64,000 bases of DNA from Effrenium voratum (lineage: Eukaryota > Sar > Dinophyceae > Suessiales > Symbiodiniaceae). The stretch lies in NCBI GenBank assembly GCA_963377175.1, contig CAUJNA010002157.1:179399-243398 (forward strand). Reading direction: 5' to 3'. A model generated the notes under the pieces. It was not told the DNA's origin. It saw nothing but the letters and a program-made list of their open reading frames with translations, and searched no databases. The position numbers and the translations under genes are program-made. Of the stretch, positions 1-10,565 are shown in pieces. Within the stretch, counting starts at the first letter, position 1. Every line of letters starts with the position of its first letter.

Positions 1-123
1 CCATTTAATGGTTCAGAGCGAAAGTTTCAACGGGCGCCAACATGAAGCCACAAATCAACAAGCCATTTGGTGGGCAACCCAGCGCCCCGAACATGCGACC
101 CGACGGGCCGACGGACCCAGTGA

Positions 124-235
124 AGACTCGAGGAGATGCGGCGAAAGCAGCTGGCGCCGGAGCCGGGGCTCGGGCCTCCCAAGGAGGCCTCTCTCGGAGC
201 GGCTCCGGAGCTTTTGATGGGGGCACCAAGAAATG
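124..235 (+). CDS. exon candidate, saccharopine dehydrogenase-like oxidoreductase (1 of 3)
   Basis: A GC3-rich block is open in one frame from just after a stop. It reads MRRKQLAPEPGLGPPKEA, then LGAAPELLMG. The R-x-x-L-x-P-x-P-G-x-G-P pattern is what I recall from the linker shortly before the C-terminal domain of saccharopine dehydrogenase-like oxidoreductases (SCCPDH family, a predicted NAD(P)-fold protein of unsettled substrate). The next two exon candidates fit the same family in the right order, which is the main support. Upstream exons lie outside the window. The exon end is uncertain; codon bias drops after about 235. A second frame here is also open (Gly/Ala-rich) but has lower GC3. 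Confidence 0.45.
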
Positions 236-636
236 CGCTGAAACTTGTTTGTATCAGTAGTACTGTATCATGCTCAAGCTCCATGGTCAAGCTTGGAGAC
301 CGCATCGAACATGCTCAAACTTGGACAGTTTAGTTTCCCCCCCCCCCCGCTGCAATCATGATCAAACTTGGTATCAGAGTACCCCAGAACTGCATTCAAG
401 TTGTTCAGGCCCTTGATACATCACCCTTCCACACTTGCACTTCTTCTTTGGGCCTTCGAGGTATGTTTCGTCGGGCTAGACTTCCGTTGCCGTTGAGAGT
501 TGAGAGCGAAGCAGCGTGGCAGCCGATTCTACCAAGCCAAATAACACCAAAAACTGCCCTGCCACATTCTGCTGGGCCATTTTTTCCGAGTTAAGAGCAA
601 ATTCTTTGGGCCTTTCCGATTCTGTGCCGATGGATT
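236..636. other. intron-like DNA, no gene seen
   Basis: Lower-GC, T-rich DNA between two exon candidates. It contains a C homopolymer near 340-349 and short near-repeats of CATGCTCAAACTTGG. No coding signal is seen. Confidence 0.4.
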
Positions 637-772
637 GTGCCGCTGGGTGAGGCGCGGGCCCTGGGCTTTGTGGAGTCCTTGGTGGTGGCGGAGGCGGAGG
701 ACGGCACCTGGGGCCACGTGCGCTTCACGGGGCCCGAGGGCTACGAGGCCGCCCGCGGGGCCCGAGGGTGCT
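637..772 (+). CDS. exon candidate, saccharopine dehydrogenase-like oxidoreductase (2 of 3)
   Basis: Strong GC3-rich frame: VPLGEARALGFVESLVVAEA, then EDGTWGHVRFTGPEGYEAAR. The V-x-F-x-G-P-E-G-Y-E-A pattern matches the 'v.v.G.PE.GY..ta' segment of the SCCPDH C-terminal domain as I remember it. The surrounding DNA is T-rich and noncoding (TTTTGGTTTTGG runs start just after 780), so a splice donor is expected near 770. On the minus strand the same DNA gives only Arg/His-rich shadow. Confidence 0.5.
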
Positions 773-2143
773 TTTCGTCGGTTGTGGTTTTGTTTCTTGG
801 TTTTGCTTTGCTTTTTCTTCGTGTATTGGTTTGGTTTTGGGTTTTCTTGGTGTTTTGGTTTTGGTTTTTCATTTTTTTTCTTGTGGCGTTCAAGGGATAT
901 TTTTGTAGAGAACCAGGACGTGGGTTTGGGGATCCATGATTTGGAGACGAACACAAGTGGCTGTAGGTGAAGAACCTTCTTGACTCTGGTGATAGATCCC
1001 TCAAGTGGGGCATACCTATACTTTCAGTAGGTGACCCCAGCAGCAAACTAGGTGAAGTCTGTTTTTGGCTTAGCAAACCCCAGGCAAAGAGCGAGACCTG
1101 CACGGGTTCTGGAATATGTTTATTTCCAAGTAAGCCATGGCCATCCACGAGGTTGCCCAGCGCACATCAGCCATTTGCAGGCTTGACCCCCGCTCAGTTT
1201 CGACATGTTTTTTTTGCACGAGAGGTGTAGACGTTCCGAGGGCCGATGTTTATTTCCAATTTGCGAAGAAGAAGCACCTTGGGTGTTTCTTTGATTCAAC
1301 CCCTTGGGTTGAAGGATGTTAGAGGGAAACCGTGAGGAAAACCGAACATCTTGAGCTATTTTTGAGACATACACCCATAGGTAGGGCACTCGTGCCCGCT
1401 CTGGTTCGGTTTGTAGGTGACTGCCATCACTTGCGCCTGCGCTGCCCTGACCCTGCTGGAGGAGGAGGAGGACATCCGTTTGGTCCTTCCATTTTGAGGA
1501 CTCCAGTGGACTACCTGAACTGACCCTTTGCCTTGTTCCCACTCTGTTTTAACCCAGTATAGAAGAAGATGCTAGAGTGGGAAATCTAAATGGTACGCTA
1601 ACGACGTCCATAAGGTACATGGTTGCTTTGTTGCAATCCAGTGGTAGCAGAAGATGCAAGGGTGAGAAGTCCAACAGGTACTGTGTTGCTCCAAAGCGGG
1701 ATTTACTTTGTTCAGACCCAGTGTAGCTGAAGATGCTAGAGTGAGAAGTCCAAACGATACATTATTCAATTGTTTCCCTGTGTCCTGATTCAAATTTTGG
1801 GCTCCTTTTCGGATGCTGTAAAGGGAAGACAGTCACTTGATGGCTTTCAAATGATGTTTGCTTTTTGGGGTTATTCTGACCCTTTGGACACAACAATGGT
1901 ACCCGCAAAAAATGACACCCATATTTTAGACGATCCCAAACAGGTTCCACCCAATCACATAGCATTGCAGCATCCCATCGAGTTGGTTCGAATCCCTTTG
2001 AGGTCATTCTTTTGTTTATCAACCAACCATTCGACCTTACCCATTTCTCGGAGTTCCGGGTCATTCAGTTTTTTGGTTTTGAGATCAAATCGTACGGCCA
2101 CAGCTGGAGGGCTTCGCTTCAAAGCCCTGGGTGTCCTTCGGAG
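773..2143. other. intron-like DNA
   Basis: T-rich DNA without convincing coding frames, between exon candidates 2 and 3 of the putative oxidoreductase. It holds the three-copy tandem repeat at 1551-1761. The tRNA-like TpsiC sequence at about 1985 is not backed by a cloverleaf. Confidence 0.4.
1551..1761 (+). repeat. three-copy tandem repeat, about 80-85 bp unit
   Basis: Three diverged units share a core resembling CCAGTgtAGcaGAAGATGC followed by tAGaGTGaGAAgTCcAA and ending in a GGTAC or GATAC. They start near 1555, 1640 and 1721. The units lie inside the presumed intron and do not keep a frame, so this is noncoding repetition. Confidence 0.6.
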
Positions 2144-2226
2144 GCGCTGGCGGGGAACGGCTGCGGGGTGTTGACCCCGGCGGTGGCCTTCCACGGCAGC
2201 GGGTTCCTTGAGCGGCTGCAGGCCCG
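2144..2226 (+). CDS. exon candidate, saccharopine dehydrogenase-like oxidoreductase (3 of 3)
   Basis: After an AG at 2142-2143 the frame reads ALAGNGCGVLTPAVAFHGSG, then FLERLQARV. The G-V-L-T-P-x-x-A-F ... L-x-E-R-L-Q pattern is typical of the very C-terminal segment of SCCPDH-family proteins ('GG.(f/w)TP..af...L..rL...G'). This is the best of the three matches. Codon use is strongly GC3. The frame stays open to 2293 but the later part (Lys/Gln-rich) is probably intron. No stop is assigned, so the last codons may be on a further exon. Confidence 0.5.
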
Positions 2227-3540
2227 GGTTCCGTTGGAAAAGAAAGCGGCAGGAACACAAGGAGAACCAAAAGGAAGACAGCAGCTGGTGTAAGGTGTTA
2301 GGGAAACCACCAGGAAACGGTGGAACCGTCTTGCAAGCTTCCTTTTTCGAGTAATGCGTCTTGAAGATAGATGCTATGCTAGGAACGTAGTAGCCTTTGA
2401 TCTATTTTTGGATCTGTAGCCTTGAACCATTTGTCCCTTAGCCAAGGCAAACTATTTGTTTGCATTTTTGCCATGTACTTACGCGCCCGCGCGCGTGGGC
2501 GTGTGCGTCTGTGTGTGTGTGGCTTCTTTTGTGTGTGTGTAGGGGCACTCTTTTTAAAGTTGATATCAAGGATACCAAAGGAACAGCACCATAATTGGAG
2601 ATCCGGTATTTGACGTATATCCACCTGATCGACTTTTTTAGGGAAATGGTCAATTGTGTGGGGCTTTCACTAAGCAGGGAACAGTTCAACTTTTTGTGTA
2701 GCATGCAACCACCGCACGATTTAACCACGCTACATCAGACACTCGTGCTGTCCCACCCGTGCTGTCCCAAGAATCAACATAGAGCCCAAAAAGGGGTTAT
2801 TTTCCCCAAACGTGATAGGGGTTTTGGGTTCCATGCTAATCTGCAGGAGAGTACCCAGTTTTTGTTTTTTTTTTGCTTAAGCCAACAATAAGTTTGGTGT
2901 CAATGCATAATACTGAACTTTGAGAATCGAATGCAATACAACTATTCCGCCCCATACATGCCACGCCGGTGCCGTCTTCTTGCACCCTAGAAATGGGCGC
3001 CTGTTTGGGCGGTGATCCAAAGTAGCACTCTGTTTCCTGTTCAGTGCTCTTCTGGGAAGTTTCCATGGAAGAGGTGGATGTGTCGTGTGTGTATGTGTGC
3101 GTGTGTGCATGTTCTCCAAAGGGTGCGGAATCTGGCGTCAACAATCTGTCCAATTTTTCTCCAGCTATCTCGGAGGCAAATCCAGCGATTTCTTGCCCTG
3201 GTCCTTTCTTACAGGCTGGTGAACGAGACTAGTTGAGCAGTTTGGTTTTTTTTGTAGCGCCCGGAGCCGCGTAGGCTGGAATAGTGTGCCTGCGCAGTCC
3301 GCGTAGGCCGCGTAGGCGTTTTTGCGCAGGAACTGCCTCCGCGTAGGCTGAAACCTGTAAACGTGCAGCTCGCGTAGGCTTGCGTAGGCTTCCGCGGAGT
3401 TCCCCTTTTCATGTAACCAGAAAAGTCTCTGCTCAGTTGATGCTGAACCTGTTCTGGGAGGGTCGCTTTTTAGTTTCCTTCCAGTTGCTGCCATGCATGC
3501 ATGAATCAAGAAATTCCGGGTTACCACGTAAAACAGGCGC
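2227..3540. other. intron or intergenic DNA with GT microsatellites and GCGTAGGC cluster
   Basis: No coding block is convincing. There is a CG/GT-rich run at about 2483-2541, a GTGT run at about 3083-3110, and the octamer cluster listed separately. Confidence 0.4.
3269..3389 (+). repeat. cluster of octamer GCGTAGGC
   Basis: Exact GCGTAGGC occurs at 3269, 3301, 3310, 3341, 3372 and 3382. Several copies are spaced 40-41 bp apart (3269/3310, 3301/3341, 3341/3382), and the remaining sequence is dissimilar. GCGCAG occurs twice in between. Confidence 0.65.
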
Positions 3541-3547
3541 ATTTTGA

Positions 3548-3632
3548 GCGCTGACGCAGGCGCTGGGCTTCGGGGGCAGCGGCGGGAAGCTCCGCTTTGA
3601 GGTGCGGCACGCGCGGGCCGAGCCTTCGGTCG
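3548..3632 (+). CDS. exon candidate, unknown protein
   Basis: GC3-rich frame ALTQALGFGGSGKLRFEVRH followed by ARAEPS, then the frame runs into low-complexity GCGGTAGC and a stop. It is compact and protein-like. It may belong with the terminal exon 230 bp downstream. I do not recognise the family. The minus-strand readings are Arg/Pro-rich shadow. Confidence 0.4.
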
Positions 3633-3860
3633 CGGTAGCGTCGCGGTAGCGTCGCAGTTGCAGTCAGGCCAATAGACAGGCTTAGTTTTTTCTTTTGCCC
3701 GCAATCAGGGGGCGTGATTCTCACGCCATTCATTTTCGGGGGGGGTGTTCAGCAAGCCATGCGTCAGATCCGTTCTGTTTCGGTCCGGAAGGATTTGTGC
3801 CCTATTCCTTTTTCTTCCCGAAACCATATTCAGGGTTAAGATTCGGCTGATCTCCATGTG

Positions 3861-3948
3861 GCAAGCCGCGCAGCTCCCGTCGGCCGGCCCCTCCGAGGTG
3901 AAGGACGGCAAGCCGAGCGAAGAGGAGGTGCCAGGGGAGGAAAAGTGA
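3861..3948 (+). CDS. terminal exon candidate with stop
   Basis: Frame QAAQLPSAGPSEVKDGKPSE followed by EEVPGEEK and TGA at 3946-3948. Codons are strongly GC-ending and the tail is acidic/charged, a common C-terminal composition. It is probably the last exon of the + strand gene to its left. Whether that gene is the saccharopine dehydrogenase-like one is not decidable here. Confidence 0.45.
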
Positions 3949-4012
3949 AGCGATGGGTGCGAAATCGGCAGGGAATGAGACGTGGAAGGATTCCGAGGAA
4001 AACCATTAAGCC

Positions 4013-4160
4013 CCCTATACACCCCCACAAACCCCCCGGAAACCCCCACAAAACCCCCATAAACCCCCACAAAACCCCCATAAACCCCCATAAACCCCCA
4101 TAAACCCCCATAAACCCCCATAAACCCCCATAAACCCCCATAAACCCCCATAAACCATAA
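4013..4160 (+). repeat. 10-bp minisatellite TAAACCCCCA
   Basis: Eight perfect tandem TAAACCCCCA units occupy 4081-4160. Degenerate units with CCCCCACAAA variants precede them from about 4013. The C-rich strand is +. The unit resembles but does not equal plant-type telomeric CCCTAAA. Confidence 0.85.
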
Positions 4161-5328
4161 GCCACCAATCCAAAACATTCTCCGACTCAACACCGAAGCC
4201 CAAAGACTTGCTGCTGCGAATGAACCCAGGCTTTGGCCCTGGGAAACCACCAGTTGGATTATTTTGGGATCAGTCCATTTCTTATTCCCTGCTGAGCACC
4301 AGCAAGTTTTCGCCTTTTTGGGTTTCCCCATTCGCCCTTGCTTTGAGTTGCCAAAAGGTCACCTTTGATTTCTGGGTCCGCTTTGACAACAATAATAAAA
4401 CGATTCAAATGACTGGTGAAAAGATGGGAATCCTGACTGGATCCACGTTTGGTAGATTATTTGCAAGTAGAACCACTTACCTTGGTAAAAAAGGTCATTT
4501 ACAAGGAAAGGGGCTAACGCCGGGATTCACTGTATTAGGCGGCCCATGTACTATGTACATGTTTGTGTTGTGCTGGAGGGCTGATCCTAGCTTCGGGATC
4601 GAGGATGAACCTGGCTAAGACACTGGCACCAACGACTCTGGATTGCTATGAAGCTTTTTCTTTTTTGTTCTCCCTGACGTACACCGCGAGGGGATGGAGC
4701 ATTAGTGCGTTTGTTTTTCTTTGGTATGCCTTCCGGGTTGACTCAAAGGGAAAGTCACGAGGGGCAGATGTAGCTCCGGAGAGGCGAAAGATGTGGGCCT
4801 CCCTTCTCATGCGTGTTTCCCCGAAACTGGTTCGACCCCCACAAATGGCTGGTTTGCCTGCGGTTCCCTTGCAAAAACAGCAGAAAAGGATCCAAGCAAT
4901 TCGACCCCAGTTCTGGAGGTGGGAAGCAATACATCCCATCATTCACTCGGGGAAACTGCTGCAACCCCACGGTTTTCCCCCTTAATTTGCGTCTCTGCAA
5001 GGTGCCTCAGACCCCTGGCCTTGCTTACCTTTCTCTTTGCCTTTGACTAGACGTAGCAGACTCATTTGCAAAGCTTGCAACAAGCCATGGGACATCGGCA
5101 AAGTTGCTCAACACCTGGCGAGCACGGACGGCGACCTTGGTTTCTTTTGACCGAGCTCGAATATTTCCCCTTTCAGGGTCAAATGGGACAGCGGATCCCT
5201 AATCCCCTTTTGGTGGTATCTCAAACCTCAGGTGTGCGGATCAAACACCAACCGAGTCCTTTTCCCCCCCCACCCCATCGCCGGACCTCGGGTTTTTCAT
5301 TCAGCCAGGTGCTGGGGTCTTTGCGCGC
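4161..5328. other. no gene seen
   Basis: Moderate-GC DNA with open frames but no GC3-rich block or recognisable domain. Confidence 0.35.
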
Positions 5329-5330
5329 GG

Positions 5331-5446
5331 CCAGTGAGAGGAGGCAGGGCCTGGAGCAAAAGATGCGGAACGTGAAGGCGGGGCTCCGACCCAAAATGCC
5401 GTGGGCGGGCGGGGGAAAGCCGCACCAGGTCGAACTCATTTCTTGA
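5331..5446 (+). CDS. terminal exon candidate, basic protein
   Basis: Frame SERRQGLEQKMRNVKAGLRP then KMPWAGGGKPHQVELIS and TGA at 5444-5446. It is GC3-rich and basic/helical at first. A splice donor could instead lie at CACCAG|GTCG near 5429, in which case the stop is intronic. Not recognised. Confidence 0.35.
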
Positions 5447-8129
5447 GGGCTCCCAGCCATCTGGTTCCTTAGCTTTTTGGGCTTTTAGGGTTTAGTGGTG
5501 GTTTCCATTTAAGATTTATGCTTGGAGTTGGTAAGGGTGGTAATTTACGTGTTTCGCACCATGGGATTGCCAGGAACTTGCCGGGAATTTGCTGGGAGTT
5601 GGAGTTGGGTTGTCATCAAGCTTATAGGTGTTTCTCCACTGGGAAGCTCACAGCAAAGGCTCAGCCAGCCGAAAGCTTTAGGCTCATGGTGCTCAGGCAA
5701 TGACCCAGGGTTTGGGGAATGAACCTAGGCAATCCCGTAATGGAAGCCATAGGGGATGGTTTATAGGGGTCATTTCCTGATTCCCTACTGAGCAGGTGGG
5801 AGAGATGTACGATGTTCACTGGCTCCCCTTCTGTTCTTGAAGGTACGGCACCCAACCTCATTTTCCCGCACCAGTGGCCTGAGGTGGAATGGGTGGGTGG
5901 GCTTGGCTTTCAAATTCGTGCTTTGCTGATGCGACACCGTTTGTCGCAAAAGTGCATGACCAGAGCGTCCACACGTCACTTCAGCTCTGACCTATGGGCA
6001 CATCTCTGGCACCGAATGCAGCAGAAAGCCACGTATCTATTACAGGCTGCCCTAAAATGGGGTTCCCAAAAAGCGTTTGGTTTCCTCCTGGCCTCTCAAA
6101 CACCATCCATAAAAAAAAACCAACTGAAAAGAGGGAACCTAAAGGAATCATGCGAGGCACCCATCCGAGATCATCCGGAAGAGCGGTGTCAGGTTCCATG
6201 TTTGATAAAAGGCAGTGTGGCTGGGCCTCGGAGAGCATTGACAACCAGTTTGGGGGCAGGTCATCCGCAGAACAGCGTGACATGATGCCGTCCATCCGCT
6301 GGATGGGAAAGCCAGGCATGGGACGTCCCGGCGATGCTGCGATAGAAAAGACCGGCGAGAGCGCCTTGTGGGAAGGAGGGGCACTGCTCGGATGGCGGAC
6401 GAGCCTTGTAACGATCGCGAGAAGGAGCCCTTAAGGAATTGGCCCGACGCAAATGTGCATATCGTCTTGCTTGCTGGGGTCACAGAACGTGTGGTTCGGG
6501 CAGTACTGCAACATTGCAGCATGTTGTTGGAGCAGTGACCAGGTGGCTGCCGCAGCTCATGAACATGTTACCCTCCTTCCCACTAACATGGCAACTGGCA
6601 GGGGGTCCCTTCAAAAGGAAATTCGTCTTCCAGGTACCTCCCTGCAGGTGCCATGTTGGTTGGAGGAAGGGTAAAGGATAGTAAAGGGATATTCATCCAG
6701 TAGAGGACGCTCAAGGCAACGGAATGGCGCCGATGTTTATTCTTTTTCTGGACGGTTCAAACTGTCCACCAGTTGTTGCGTCTCTCTGAGAGAGCAGCCC
6801 CAAGTCGCAACGACTGGGCAAATTTGAAAGGCCCGCATATTCCTATGGAGCCTTTTTGCACATTTGAAATTGGAGCAGATCGGAAGATAGAATTGCCTTC
6901 TTCAATCATGTATCAGGTGGTCCAATTTGAAGTGGAGATTCACTTCTAGGCCCTCGCGATCATTCAAAGGATGGACACACGAATCAGGGTTCGACATTCA
7001 ACACTTAAGCCTGGTAGAGACCCTCAAAAAGTTGTTCCACGCCGTCTGTGGCACAGATACGGCTGGATATGCTTGGACATTGGGGATTCGACCGATTGCA
7101 TGGCATGCTGAAGATTCATTTCCTTGGGTCCATTTCGGTTAAGGTTGCTGCATTGCAGGTCACCCAGACGTAGATTCGTCACTGGTCTCGGATGACTGGA
7201 CTCAAGGCGAACTCTATGTTTGGCAACTTGAAATCCAAGATGGCAAACGAGGGCAGGTCGCAGAAGGGAGGTGGAATTGGCCAGAGATGTTTGTGTGCTT
7301 AGTCAGAAAACAAAGTTCTCATTGAGTTAGTCTGGAAATAGATGCTTTGGAGATACGGGTTGGAGCGAGCAAGTCGCGAGGGGTTCGAGTGGAGGGGCAA
7401 GCTGTGAAAGGAGTTTCAGCCCCCAAGAATCCAAGGAGACTGCCCCCTCAAAAAGGGGGCATGCGCAAAATATGTCAGGATCCCATGGGTCATGAAGCCA
7501 GATGCATGAAAAGGACACGGGCCCTTTCATGACTTGTGACTGGGCTGCCCTCAGATCCCCAGCTAAAAGTTTGACGTTTAGTGGGTTTCGTGGAACCCCC
7601 CACTAAACCAGCCAAAAAGCTAAAAAAAGCTGAGGGCATGGCTGGGAGCCACCAAGACAAGTCTTCGGAAGAAAGCCCGATTCCGCGGGGGATGAGCTGC
7701 CAAAGGTGATCTGATTCCCGACAGAATGGGACAAGAGTTAGGTTAAAACTGGGGGATTAGTCTTGGGTGTTCATTGCTTGGTTGCTGTTGACCCCTCTGC
7801 AAAAAGTGTGCCACGTTTTGTGGGTCGGAAAATCACCTGCTCCCAAAAGTTGAAGTACACAGATCCAACCAAATAGCCATAAGGATTAAACCTCTGAAAC
7901 CGGCCAGTCACAGATGCAAACTCTAGACTTCAAGAAGGTCCTTCAACGAGAGCTTCTTGCTCCCTCCCTCCTCAGCTCGTGAGCTGTTCACCCCGCAGCG
8001 TTTACGCGGTGAGTCGGCAGCGGCAGGGAGTTGACAGAAGAGCCAAACGGACTACACGCAAATGTGGAACGCTTGCATGTTCCTTGTTTCCGCCAAGCTT
8101 GCCCCCACAAGCCACTTGCACTCAGGAGC
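5447..8129. other. no gene seen
   Basis: About 2.7 kb of mixed composition. Open frames up to about 157 codons exist, but none shows GC3 bias or a motif. The CCATGTTGGTTGGAGG segment at about 6651 weakly recurs at 56178. Confidence 0.35.
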
Positions 8130-8285
8130 ATGTGCATGAGCATCACAGCTGCCAGCGCAACCCCCACATTGAGCGCCATTCCGCGCCAGCAAGATCAGTC
8201 TGAGCAGCAGCCACAGCCCACAGTTCCCAAGTTCCGGCAGCCCCTGTGCGCCGAAAATGGCGCGCCAGGAGGGGCCTCGGGGTGA
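8130..8285 (+). CDS. weak exon candidate, Gln/Ser/Pro-rich
   Basis: Frame SMCMSITAASATPTLSAIPR, QQDQSEQQPQPTVPKFRQPL, then CAENGAPGGASG and TGA. The composition suits a disordered region and bias is only moderate. No domain is seen. The overlapping minus frame cannot be excluded. Confidence 0.25.
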   Translation: MCMSITAASATPTLSAIPRQQDQSEQQPQPTVPKFRQPLCAENGAPGGASG

Positions 8286-8879
8286 GTGGGCTGCTTGCAA
8301 GGGGGGGGGGGTAAGCAGAGAATCTTGGGTCCTGAGCCCAAAGACCCTAGCTTTCTTGCTGATGGAGGTCGTCTTAGGCACCATGACTCAGTGTTTCTAA
8401 GAGATGCAGAGACGTCGAAGGTTTGGGGCTGGGGCATTTGGAAGCCCTTGGCCATCATTTGACGGCCTGCCTTGTGCCAGAATGGCATGGTGCGAAGCAA
8501 TTTCAGATGGGCTAGTAAGTAACAAATCCAGCGGGAATTCCACAAAGCACCAGCGACCGGGGAGAGGGATGGGGGAGTTGGTGCAGATACTGCTGACAGG
8601 TAGCTCAAGAGGATAAATGATTGCACACATTCTCTGATGACGAAGCTTGGTCTAGCACCCCACAAACCCATTGGAATTAGTTTAGGCCACGATGAACTCT
8701 TACTTAACCAATGAGCCAGGTTCATACCAGGGGACCCCATTGGACTCACTCACAGAGTTCATGGACTTGAGTCACTTTCTGGGTTTGGACCATTTTAGTG
8801 GCAAGCAAAAAGTCAGGACTTGTTTTGGCCAGTCCACTCGGGAAGTGAAGCCCGGCCAGGGGCTCCACCTTTTTCATCT

Positions 8880-8945
8880 TGCGTGCGCGAGGAGCTGCGC
8901 CGGCGAATTTGGCAGGCGCGAATCGTCCAATTCGCGGATGGATAG
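8880..8945 (+). CDS. exon candidate, charged helix
   Basis: Frame VREELRRRIWQARIVQFADG followed by TAG at 8943-8945. It is an amphipathic, strongly GC3-biased helix-like stretch. It may be a terminal exon or one whose donor precedes the stop. Confidence 0.35.
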   Translation, partial: CVREELRRRIWQARIVQFADG

Positions 8946-9006
8946 AATAGGCAGGGAGAGGATAGATTGGATAGGACATAGACAGATAGATATGTGACGT
9001 GTCCTT

Positions 9007-9053
9007 ATATATATATATATATGTATATATATTCATTTATTTACTTATTTATA
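9007..9053. repeat. AT-rich microsatellite
   Basis: A TATATATA run interrupted by GTATATATATTCATTTATTT. Simple sequence. Confidence 0.8.
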
Positions 9054-9304
9054 CAGATGTGTGATGCATCTAGATATGTGTGTATGTGTTTTTGCATGAG
9101 TCTATTCCAGCTCAAATTGGCCTCAAAAATGAAACAGAGGTCTCCCATTTGCCGAGGGAGCACGCCATTTCAGCTGCCTGGTCCTGGAGTTCTTCCCCGA
9201 AGCTCGTCATTCCGCAAAAAAAAGGCGCCAAATCAGATGTGGACTACTATATACCTGTTCTAAACGTACCCCACGATCTGGACCGCGTCAAGTCTGAACT
9301 CATG

Positions 9305-9424
9305 GTTCTAGGGGCTGATTCCCCATTCTTTTCAACCATCCTTCTTTTCCAATATTCCCCCGAGGTTTTGCGGGTTTCCTGAAAGGAAGGATCCCCGGAA
9401 AGAATGGGGGAAGCTCCTAGAATA
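9305..9424. repeat. imperfect inverted repeat, about 26-bp arms
   Basis: The left arm near 9305-9331 (GTTCTAGGGGCTGATTCCCC, then ATTCTTT) is nearly complementary to the right arm at 9399-9424 (AAAGAATGGGGGAAGCTCCT, then AGAAT). The loop is about 67 bp. It could be a small MITE-like relic; no coding content is seen between the arms. Confidence 0.55.
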
Positions 9425-9489
9425 GTGCTGCACCCAGCTTGTGGATTCTGCCCCCCACTACTTGTTTGCCTTCTTCGCCCGTCGCTCGC

Positions 9490-9594
9490 GTCCTTCTTAG
9501 CTCGACGTCAGGTGCTCCTCCTGACGGCGGCCGGCTGGGCCTTCTTGGGCGGAGCGCGAGGTGCGGCCGGAGCGCGGGGCGCGGAGACGGGTCC
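9490..9594 (+). CDS. exon candidate, hydrophobic Ala/Gly-rich segment
   Basis: Frame SFLARRQVLLLTAAGWAFLG then GARGAAGARGAETG. Third positions are almost all G or C. The LLLTAAGWAFLGGA stretch could be a membrane or signal-type segment. A copy of the dispersed repeat begins about 25 bp downstream. Confidence 0.35.
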
Positions 9595-9616
9595 GTTGGT
9601 CCATTGGTCAGCTGAA

Positions 9617-9842
9617 ACGAATGGCTGTGGGTCACAACCAGCTGCTCCCCTCCAAATCAACATGGAACCCAACAATCCTCAAATGGAGATTGCCCTAAGA
9701 ATGGCATTTTGGGGTGGGTCAAAACCAATGGGATCCCATGTTGGTTGGTAGGTGAATTCACCCATTTTAGAACCGATTTTAGTGGGGATTGGGATGTTCA
9801 CTGGGGGGAAGGGCTTTTGACCCATGGCCAAATAGATATCAC
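9617..9842 (+). repeat. dispersed repeat family A, copy 1
   Basis: It contains GGCTGTGGGTCACAACC, later GGTGAATTCACCCATTTTAG, then AGTGGGGATTGGGATGTTCA and TTGACCCATGGCCAAAT. The same ordered blocks recur at 14124, 18739 and 28038, all on +. This copy is the longest, with about 100 bp inserted between the first and second blocks. Confidence 0.7.
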
Positions 9843-10360
9843 GATGCTTGAACAGATTGCCATGCTCTAAAAAATACGGCAGTGAACCCCTTCATCCAGG
9901 TCTTGGTGAGGTCGTTTCTCGTCTCTTTCATTTTTGTTGTCTCACTCCCTGAGTCGATCACTTTTTGGGAAAGCCATTTCGGTGGTGAAGCTAAAGTTTG
10001 GGAGGAAGTGGGAACAAATAGATATCGACCCACGAATCTTCAAATAGTTCTTCTCACATTTGCACATGGCAATGTATCAACAAACTAATCCCTTGTCTCC
10101 AGCCCGCCAATCAAAGAGGGTCCTCTGCGTGGTAGATTCTCATATTCTAGGTAGCAAGGGATCAGCGGTTTGGTTTGTCTGGGCCCCACATTTTCGAAGC
10201 GGTGACATGGAGGTTCTCAAATAGGGCCTAACATGGAGTTGTTTCCTTTGATTTTCAACCCAAACAAAGGTCGGGCATCTTTAGCTATACATTCGAGGCG
10301 GCGAGGCTTTGGCTTGAAACCAAAAAGGGGGTCGACTTTGAGAAACCATCTCGAGTTCCG

Positions 10361-10442
10361 AAACGGCCCCCTTGGCGCCAGCCGGGAGAGCCGACCGACT
10401 GGCGCGACGGGCAGAGGGCGAGGCCCCGGTGGGGAGCCTTGG
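10361..10442 (+). CDS. exon candidate, Ala/Arg-rich
   Basis: Frame TAPLAPAGRADRLARRAEGE then APVGSLG, GC3-rich and flanked by A/T-richer DNA. Another overlapping frame is also open, so strand and frame are moderately uncertain. Confidence 0.3.
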
Positions 10443-10487
10443 AAATTTGGATCGGAGAAAACGAGCCAGGCCCCCCAGGATCGTGCC

Positions 10488-10565
10488 CTTTCTCACCCCT
10501 TTTTTGGTTGGGAGGGTTCTCCTACTAGAATAGAGAACAGGAAAAAGGGTACCCTTATTCTAAGC
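10488..10565 (+). repeat. dispersed repeat family B, copy 1
   Basis: The blocks TTTTTGG...GGAGGGTTCTCCTAC, AATAGAGAACAGGAAAA, GGGTACCC and TTCTAAGCTCTC recur in order at 27709-27790. The two copies are diverged but collinear. Confidence 0.5.

Noticed and set aside
1985..1997. GGTTCGAATCC, a tRNA T-arm-like sequence
   Set aside because: No A box, anticodon stem or acceptor pairing upstream or downstream.
3705..4331. Minus frame of 208 codons with YGGLWGFMGV repeats
   Set aside because: Produced by the TAAACCCCCA minisatellite.
4829..4840. GGTTCGACCCCC, B-box-like
   Set aside because: No matching tRNA cloverleaf in the preceding 80 bases.
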